Shown in pieces: positions 58,360 through 64,000 of a DNA stretch of 64,000 nt. Source of the DNA: an uncultured Shewanella sp. (GTDB taxonomy: Bacteria > Pseudomonadota > Gammaproteobacteria > Enterobacterales > Shewanellaceae). Where the stretch lies: positions 62,001 to 126,000 of the forward strand of contig NZ_CANMWS010000015.1 in assembly GCF_947501665.1 (NCBI RefSeq). Direction: 5' to 3'. Within the stretch, counting starts at the first letter, position 1, and the number at the start of each line of letters is the position of its first letter. The position numbers and the translations under genes were made by a program. The notes beneath the pieces are model-generated. The model ran no database searches. It saw only the letters and a program-made list of their open reading frames with translations, and had not been told where the DNA came from.

Positions 58360-59139
58360 TTACTTAATGGATAACCGTTGGCTGTATTGTTTAGGGGTAC
58401 AGCCAGCATATTGTTTAAATAAAATAATAAAGGGGGTGGTTTGGCTATAACCTAAGGTCAGTGCAATATCTTTAATCGATAACCCTTTTTTGAGTAAATA
58501 AATGGCCTCAATAAATTTTCGTCTTTGTCGCCATTCAGTGAAACTGAGCCCTAATTTGTCTTGAAAGTGTCTTGCGAGTGTACGTTCTGTGGTATGAATT
58601 TTTTTAGCCCATTGGGATAAAGAGGTGAGGTCATGAGGTTGATGCTCTAGTGTCATTAAAATGGGAGAAAGCAAACGATCGTCTGTGGTGGGTAAAAAAG
58701 CAGATGTACAACTGGCTTGAGAGAGTTGATCAAGTAACACTTGCACTAAACGTTTATCGATTGCTGACGTTGCGGTGACTATTTTACGAAGATGCAAATT
58801 ATCCATAATACTGAGCAGAATAGGGCTCAACTCAAGTAAGCAGACATGGTTAGGCATGTCCATGACATGCGGCATAATATTAATAGAATAATATTGCATT
58901 TGTTTGCGCATATAACTTTCGTGGGCAATATGATCGGGAACCCAAATACCATATTGAGATGGTGCGACGAATTGTTTTTCTTGAGTATAAATTTCAATGA
59001 CGCCTGTATGCACGATTTGAAGTTGCCCCCATTGATGACTGTGCATAGGTGTAATGGCATCAGGCAGAAAATGCTCATAACTGAAAAAGATATCACTTAT
59101 GGGGTCAAGGCTAAATTTTGTCGGGTAGATATTGGCCAT
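58360..59139 (-). CDS. AraC-family transcriptional regulator
   Basis: 259 residues from the ATG at 59139 (frame opens at 59208 without support). N-terminal cupin-like sensor (FLPDAITPMHSHQWGQLQIVHTG) and C-terminal double helix-turn-helix (TERTLARHFQDKLGLSFTEW and LSIKDIALTLGYSQTTPFI). Related to the AraC regulators that sit beside EamA exporters. Divergent from the EamA gene (138 bp apart), which it probably controls in response to an unknown small molecule. Confidence 0.88.
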   Translation of the reverse strand: MANIYPTKFSLDPISDIFFSYEHFLPDAITPMHSHQWGQLQIVHTGVIEIYTQEKQFVAPSQYGIWVPDHIAHESYMRKQMQYYSINIMPHVMDMPNHVCLLELSPILLSIMDNLHLRKIVTATSAIDKRLVQVLLDQLSQASCTSAFLPTTDDRLLSPILMTLEHQPHDLTSLSQWAKKIHTTERTLARHFQDKLGLSFTEWRQRRKFIEAIYLLKKGLSIKDIALTLGYSQTTPFIILFKQYAGCTPKQYSQRLSIK

Positions 59140-59276
59140 GTATGATGTCTTAAATAAATTGATAAAAAGAAACTGTCTGATCAGCAAGTTTAACTGTCTG
59201 AATAGCAATATAACCTAATAATAGGACATGCGAAAATAAAATCTTCAAGCTGAAGTTGATTATTTTTTGAGGTGGT

Positions 59277-60173
59277 ATGTACTATTTTTTTCCTATGTTG
59301 GCGGTGTTAGTCTGGTCAATAAATGCTTTAGTGAATAAATTATCATTTGGTGTGATCCCAGCAGAGACCATTGCATTTTATCGTTGGTTTTTTGCCATAT
59401 TGATATTAAGTCCTTTTTTATTGAAGCCTGTATGGCAACAAAGAATCAAAATTAAAGCGCATCTTGGTAAACTGGCTTTTTTGTCTTTACTCGGTATGGT
59501 GTTATATCAGTCACTTGCGTATTTTGCAGCGGCAACGACAACAGCAACCAATATCGGCCTTATTACTTCTTTGGTTCCTTTGATGAGTCTTTTCCTCGCG
59601 CCTCTTGTGTTGAATAAGCGTTTATCCAAATGGGCGTTATGTGGAGCCAGTATCTCTTTAGTTGGCTTGTTTATTATGTTGAGTCAAGGCGATATCCATC
59701 AATTTATTCAACAAGGTATTAATCAAGGAGATGGATTGTTACTTATTGCTGCTTTTTCCTATGGTTTATACAACGTGCTGATAAAGCGTTGGAATATGGG
59801 CTTATCCGTGTGGGTATCGCTTTATATGCAAGGTGTATTGGCCATCATCTGGTTATTACCTGGATTCTTGTTGGCACCTAGTATCGCAATAAGTCCCTCA
59901 GCGTTGCCGTTAGTGAGTTTTGCGGCAGTGGCGGCCTCAATCATTGCGCCTTGGGCTTGGATAAAAGGAATAGGTTTACTAGGTGCAGAGCGTACTGCGA
60001 TATTTATGAATTTATTGCCTGTCATGACGGCAACGGCCGCGAGTCAATGGTTAGGTGAGCAGTTGACCATTTTTCATTATGTGGGGGGAGGGTTAGCGCT
60101 GCTCGGTGTGAGCGTATCGCAAATGACTAGAATACCCATGTTAAAGCGCAAGAAATTACTTTGGATGCCTTGA
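59277..60173 (+). CDS. EamA/DMT-family transporter
   Basis: 298 residues with ten hydrophobic helices in two EamA repeats (FPMLAVLVWSINALVNKLSF at the start; GDGLLLIAAFSYGLYNVLIKRW as the second repeat start). Likely exports a metabolite across the inner membrane; substrate unknown. GAGGTGGT site 3 bp upstream of the ATG. Divergent from an AraC regulator, so the pair forms a probable regulated export unit. Confidence 0.88.
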   Translation: MYYFFPMLAVLVWSINALVNKLSFGVIPAETIAFYRWFFAILILSPFLLKPVWQQRIKIKAHLGKLAFLSLLGMVLYQSLAYFAAATTTATNIGLITSLVPLMSLFLAPLVLNKRLSKWALCGASISLVGLFIMLSQGDIHQFIQQGINQGDGLLLIAAFSYGLYNVLIKRWNMGLSVWVSLYMQGVLAIIWLLPGFLLAPSIAISPSALPLVSFAAVAASIIAPWAWIKGIGLLGAERTAIFMNLLPVMTATAASQWLGEQLTIFHYVGGGLALLGVSVSQMTRIPMLKRKKLLWMP

Positions 60174-60241
60174 TTGTTTTAAAGGTGTTGCTCACCTTTT
60201 GTGTGAGAGGGTGAGCGATATGTGAGCATTGCGGCGATACA

Positions 60242-61582
60242 TTAACCGTGACTAATAAATGATTGTTCACTAGCTGAAAGCTTGATATTTGCTGCGACTT
60301 GTTTCATTGCTGTGGTTAATTGAGTCAGTTCAACAGGGGTAATGTTATAGGCTGGCATAATATAAATAACATTGGCAAAAGGGCGGATCCAGACACCTAA
60401 ATCCACAAACTCTTGTTGTAATTGAGCCGTATTGCGGCTTGAGTCCATTTCCAGTACCCCAACGGCGCCTAATATGCGTACATCTCGAACGTGAGGATAA
60501 TGAATCGCTTCACTGAGCTCTAATTTGAGTTGCGTTTCGATTGCACTGACTTGTGTTTGCCATTGATTATTTGCAATTAAGTCTAAACTTGCATTTGCTG
60601 CAGCGCAGGCGAGAGGATTAGCCATGAAGGTTGGGCCGTGCATAAATACACCAGCAGGAGAGTCACTGATCCCTTGTGCAACTTTATCAGAACAAAGGGT
60701 GGCTGCCAATGAGACATAGCCGCCAGTTAGGGCTTTGCCTAAACACAGTATGTCGGCTTCGATATTGGCATGTTCGTAGGCGAATAACTTTCCGGTACGT
60801 CCAAAACCCGTCGCAATTTCATCTAAGATGAGCAAAATATTAAATTCATCACATAAAGCACGTAGTCCACTTAAATATTCGGCGCTGTAAAAGCGCATTC
60901 CGCCAGCACCTTGCATGATAGGTTCAATAATCAATGCTGCAATGGTGTGATGTTTTTGCTCAATTATTTGCCTGATAAGAGAGAGATCATTATCCATGAG
61001 TGGGGCATTAAAAGGGGTTTGAGGAGCGGGAGCAAACAGCTGCTTAGTGACCGAATCACCAAACATTGTATGCATACCACCTTGGGGGTCACATACGCTC
61101 ATGGCAGCAAATGTGTCTCCGTGGTAGCCATTTTTGACGGTGAGGATCTGTTGTTTTTGATCTTGCTCTTGGCCTTGCCAATATTGTAATGCCATTTTTA
61201 ATGCAACTTCGACCGCTATAGAGCCAGAGTCGGCTAAAAATACTTTTGTGAGCCTATCACTGGTCATATTAATGAGTTTTTTAGATAACTCAATTGCAGG
61301 TGAATGAGTTATTCCACCAAACATGACATGGCTGAGTTGATGTAATTGTTTCTCCATAGCTTGTAGAATGTAGGGGTGCCCGTAGCCGTGAACACAAGCC
61401 CACCAAGAGCTGGTACCATCAATCAGAGTGCGTCCATCTTCTAAGGTTAATTGCCTATCTTGTGCGGCGACAACCCCAAAAGTGGGCAGCGCATGTGTCA
61501 TTGACGTATAAGGGTGCCAGATGTGTTTCGCATCAAAGTCATAATCGATTGTCGGTGTAGGTTGTGTGTTTTTTGTGCTCAT
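60242..61582 (-). CDS. bioA: Adenosylmethionine-8-amino-7-oxononanoate aminotransferase
   Basis: 446-residue class III aminotransferase that makes 7,8-diaminopelargonate from KAPA using S-adenosylmethionine as amino donor. GTSSWWACVHGYGHP, GITHSPAIEL, NGYHGDTFAAMSVCDP, LILDEIATGFGRTGK and the PLP lysine in LCLGKALTGGYVSL are present. Biotin pathway. Divergent from bioB across 120 bp. Complete. Confidence 0.95.
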   Translation of the reverse strand: MSTKNTQPTPTIDYDFDAKHIWHPYTSMTHALPTFGVVAAQDRQLTLEDGRTLIDGTSSWWACVHGYGHPYILQAMEKQLHQLSHVMFGGITHSPAIELSKKLINMTSDRLTKVFLADSGSIAVEVALKMALQYWQGQEQDQKQQILTVKNGYHGDTFAAMSVCDPQGGMHTMFGDSVTKQLFAPAPQTPFNAPLMDNDLSLIRQIIEQKHHTIAALIIEPIMQGAGGMRFYSAEYLSGLRALCDEFNILLILDEIATGFGRTGKLFAYEHANIEADILCLGKALTGGYVSLAATLCSDKVAQGISDSPAGVFMHGPTFMANPLACAAANASLDLIANNQWQTQVSAIETQLKLELSEAIHYPHVRDVRILGAVGVLEMDSSRNTAQLQQEFVDLGVWIRPFANVIYIMPAYNITPVELTQLTTAMKQVAANIKLSASEQSFISHG

Positions 61583-61593
61583 AAATTAACCAT

Positions 61594-61626
61594 TAGTAAA
61601 CCAGTTGCAAGAGTTAGCATTGACAG
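61594..61626. promoter_or_regulatory. Candidate BirA (biotin operator) site
   Basis: TAGTAAACC (61594-61602) matches 8 of 9 bases of the left half of the known bio operator (TTGTAAACC), followed after 15 bp by CATTGACAG, a 5-of-9 match to the right half. It lies in the bioA/bioB divergent gap, the expected place. The right half is weak. Confidence 0.35.
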
Positions 61627-61702
61627 CTTAAGGGCTGTGGGTATCATAGGCAAGATAAAAGCGGTGTAATGCCAAAATGAATGCTTGAGAAAGGTGAGTT
61701 TT

Positions 61703-62755
61703 ATGTCAAAGTTAGATGTGCGCAATGATTGGACACGTAATGAAATAGAGGCATTGTTTGCCTTACCCATGAACGATCTTCTTTTTCAAGCTCACAGTAT
61801 TCATCGTCAAACATTTGATCCTAATGAAGTTCAAATTAGTCGTTTATTGTCAATCAAAACCGGTGCTTGTCCTGAAGATTGTAAGTATTGTCCTCAAAGT
61901 GCTCGATATGATACTGGGCTTGAAAAAGAGCGGTTATTGGCAATGGAGACGGTATTAACCGAGGCGCGCAGTGCAAAAGCTGCTGGCGCTTCTCGTTTTT
62001 GCATGGGAGCAGCCTGGAGAAACCCTAAAGCGCGTGATATGCCTTACCTTAAAACTATGGTTGAAGAAGTTAAAGCACTAGGAATGGAAACCTGCATGAC
62101 TTTAGGCATGTTATCTGCTGATCAAGCAGGGGAATTAGCTGAGGCGGGATTGGATTACTATAACCATAATCTTGATACTTCTCCTGAGTACTATGGTGAT
62201 GTGATCACGACTCGGACTTATCAAAATCGATTAGATACCTTATCGAACGTGCGGGCATCGGGTATGAAAGTGTGCTCAGGTGGCATTGTGGGAATGGGGG
62301 AGAAAGCACAAGATAGGGCTGGACTATTGCAGCAGCTGGCAAATTTAGAACAGCATCCTGATTCTGTTCCCATTAATATGTTGGTGAAAGTATCTGGTAC
62401 CCCTTTTGAAAATATCGATGATCTGGATCCACTTGAATTTGTCCGTACCATTGCTGTTGCTCGTATTACTATGCCTAAATCTCGAATACGCTTGTCTGCG
62501 GGTCGTGAAAATATGAGTGATGAGCTGCAATCAATGTGCTTCTTTGCTGGGGCGAATTCTATTTTTTATGGATGTAAATTATTGACGACCCCAAATCCAG
62601 AAGAAAATGATGATATGGCTTTGTTTAAACGTTTAGGGTTACACCCTGAACAAGGTATTGCGGCTACCAAAGAACTAGATGAAGCCATGTTAGCGAAGGC
62701 GGCAGCTAAGCAAGATAAAAAGTCATCTGCTTTTTATGACGCAGCAGCATTATAG
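61703..62755 (+). CDS. bioB: Biotin synthase
   Basis: 350 residues from the ATG at 61703 (AAAGGTGAG upstream), close to the E. coli length (346). Radical-SAM TIM barrel: [4Fe-4S] motif [44 protein letters not shown] and [12 protein letters not shown]; the [2Fe-2S] Arg/Cys ligands are spread along the barrel. Inserts sulfur into dethiobiotin. First gene of bioBF(-); the next gene starts 47 bp later. Confidence 0.97.
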   Translation: MSKLDVRNDWTRNEIEALFALPMNDLLFQAHSIHRQTFDPNEVQISRLLSIKTGACPEDCKYCPQSARYDTGLEKERLLAMETVLTEARSAKAAGASRFCMGAAWRNPKARDMPYLKTMVEEVKALGMETCMTLGMLSADQAGELAEAGLDYYNHNLDTSPEYYGDVITTRTYQNRLDTLSNVRASGMKVCSGGIVGMGEKAQDRAGLLQQLANLEQHPDSVPINMLVKVSGTPFENIDDLDPLEFVRTIAVARITMPKSRIRLSAGRENMSDELQSMCFFAGANSIFYGCKLLTTPNPEENDDMALFKRLGLHPEQGIAATKELDEAMLAKAAAKQDKKSSAFYDAAAL

Positions 62756-62801
62756 GCGTGACGTATTTCTTTTTTTGATAGTAATCAAAGGCGCTGAGAA
62801 A

Positions 62802-64000
62802 ATGAAAGATAATGAACTGACCCAAAAAATCATTGCTCGACAAGCAAAGTTGCAACAAAGTGATTTGTTGAGAAAAAGGAGCTCAGTTCATTTGCAAGAT
62901 CAGGCAAAACTGCTTCAAAATAAACAGCATTATGTCAATTTTTCAAGTAATGATTATCTTGGTTTATCCCGTGAGCCTGCGGTTGTTCAAGCGTTATACC
63001 AAGGTGCGTTAAAATATGGTGTTGGCAGTACCGCTTCCCCCTTAGTGACGGGTTATAGCCCTGCTCACTCTCGGCTTGAGCAACGGCTATGTGAGTTAAC
63101 AGGTCATGAAGCGGCAATATTACTATGTTCGGGATTTGCAGCGAATAATGCGCTGGTGAAAACGTTATTTGATAAGTCGAGTCGCGTTATTGCTGATAAG
63201 CTTATTCATGCATCGATAATCGATGGATTACGTGATAGTGGTGTGCAATTTAAACGGTTTCATCATAACGATCTTGAGCATGTCAAAACGCACCTCACAG
63301 AATTCTCCCCAAGTGCATTATTGACTGAAAGTATTTTTAGTATGGATGGGACACAGGCTCCACTAATTGAATTATCCAAGTTATGTCGAGAACATGGCAG
63401 CTGGTTAATTGTTGATGATGCACATGGCTTTGGCGTGATTGGTCGCCGTGGTCTAGGCGCCAGCCAAGTGCAAGACCCTCAGGAAGATGTGCCAGCGAGT
63501 CAACATTTTGGGTTACTGGGTCAACAAGGACTCGGGTCGACTCAAGTGAAACTAGAGACAAAATTACCCATAGATGCACAAGTGATCACATTTGGCAAAG
63601 CGATGGGATGTCAAGGAGCTGCGCTCCTTGGTAGTCAAGTGTTTATTGATTTCCTTGTAGCCAATTCAAGACACTATATTTATTCAACGGCACTGTCTCC
63701 TGCTAATGCACAAGCAGCTTTAGCATCGCTGGAATGCATAGTGCTAGCAGATAATAAACGTCAACATTTACATCATAATATCTTATTGTTTCGAGATTTG
63801 TGTCAGCAAGCAGGCATAGAACTAACGGATTCTTTAACCGCAATACAACCTGTGATTATTGGCTGCCAGCAACGCATGTTAGAAGTGGCTGAAGCGTTAA
63901 AACAAGATGGTTTTTGGGTTGGGGCCATTCGGCCACCCACAGTTCCAAAAGGACAAGCACGATTACGAATAACCCTAACGGCTAGTCATCAATCCGATGC
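62802..64000 (+). CDS. bioF: 8-amino-7-oxononanoate synthase (KAPA synthase), 3' end cut by window
   Basis: Open from ATG 62802 to the right edge (399 codons, no stop). PLP enzyme joining pimeloyl-ACP/CoA and alanine. FSSNDYLGLSREP at the N-terminus, GVGSTASPLVTGYSP, HASIIDGLR, DDAHGFGVIG, and the PLP lysine in TFGKAMGCQGAALLGSQ, then IYSTALSP and AIRPPTVPKGQARLRITLTA. There is an insert of about 30 residues after GVIGRRGLG compared with E. coli, made of an internal repeat (GRRGLGASQV at 63441-63470 and GQQGLGSTQV at 63519-63548). Downstream of bioB; bioC/bioD probably follow. Confidence 0.95.
   Translation, partial: MKDNELTQKIIARQAKLQQSDLLRKRSSVHLQDQAKLLQNKQHYVNFSSNDYLGLSREPAVVQALYQGALKYGVGSTASPLVTGYSPAHSRLEQRLCELTGHEAAILLCSGFAANNALVKTLFDKSSRVIADKLIHASIIDGLRDSGVQFKRFHHNDLEHVKTHLTEFSPSALLTESIFSMDGTQAPLIELSKLCREHGSWLIVDDAHGFGVIGRRGLGASQVQDPQEDVPASQHFGLLGQQGLGSTQVKLETKLPIDAQVITFGKAMGCQGAALLGSQVFIDFLVANSRHYIYSTALSPANAQAALASLECIVLADNKRQHLHHNILLFRDLCQQAGIELTDSLTAIQPVIIGCQQRMLEVAEALKQDGFWVGAIRPPTVPKGQARLRITLTASHQSD

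Overview
This window looks like the chromosome of an AT-rich marine gammaproteobacterium close to Shewanellaceae (Alteromonadales). The basis is gene content and order: a proteobacterial dedicated sortase (PDS) regulatory set, the rne/rluC/maf/yceD-rpmF-plsX-fabHDG-acpP-fabF block, cdd next to sbcB and rlmA, a small periplasmic DNA ligase, paired msrB-msrA, and a divergent bioA/bioBF cluster. The species cannot be fixed from the sequence alone. I see no rRNA, tRNA, insertion sequence, prophage or CRISPR array. Both ends cut genes: pdsS on the left and bioF on the right. || Layout. 1-8.6 kb: the PDS two-component pair pdsS/pdsR (minus strand) and the OmpA-like gene pdsO (plus strand), separated by two large secreted-protein genes that share an N-terminal DUF1349-like domain. 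One resembles a zinc metalloprotease; the other is a GQSN-type acetylesterase with LamG. The sortase and its substrate are not in the window. 8.6-16.8 kb: glycerol use (glpF, glpK, glpR, glpD), interrupted by an unknown lipoprotein-like gene, a 1.1-kb gene-poor stretch with a (caaag)4(caaat)10 tract, and a YceI lipoprotein. 16.8-25.3 kb: secreted M28 peptidase, dgkA, periplasmic LigE-type ligase overlapping a low-molecular-weight phosphatase, an RbgA/YlqF GTPase, a 2OG-Fe(II) oxygenase, msrB-msrA and a SulP transporter. || 25.4-38.9 kb: conserved housekeeping core. rne has an unusually long C-terminal tail and faces rluC across a 0.6-kb hairpin-bearing region. maf is divergent from the yceD-rpmF-plsX-fabH-fabD-fabG-acpP-fabF fatty-acid operon, which is followed by an acyl-CoA thioesterase. 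38.9-49.9 kb: cdd, sbcB, rlmA, a cold-shock gene with a long leader, a DUF2057 protein, corA, a DUF3135 protein, a prolyl-hydroxylase-like oxygenase, a PhoQ/PhoP-like pair and an orphan phosphonate/selenate-type binding protein. || 50-59.2 kb: accessory genes, including an unrecognised 258-residue protein, an amidohydrolase, a GST-like protein, trhO, a GDSL lipoprotein, a SEC-C protein, a secreted neutral ceramidase and an AraC regulator divergent from an EamA exporter. 59.3-64 kb: the exporter, then bioA divergent from bioB-bioF. || How the genes work together: glpF/K/D with glpR form a glycerol uptake and oxidation regulon feeding phospholipid and central metabolism. The yceD-fabF operon couples ribosome assembly to fatty-acid synthesis. 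Biotin genes supply the cofactor of acetyl-CoA carboxylase. Several secreted hydrolases (metalloprotease, esterase, M28 peptidase, GDSL lipase, ceramidase) suggest a scavenging or host/particle-associated lifestyle. The least explained stretches are the secreted-enzyme insertion inside the PDS locus, the repeat-bearing 12.9-14.0 kb gap, the unknown gene at 50.0 kb with a hairpin over its start, and the strong palindrome at 56.0 kb.
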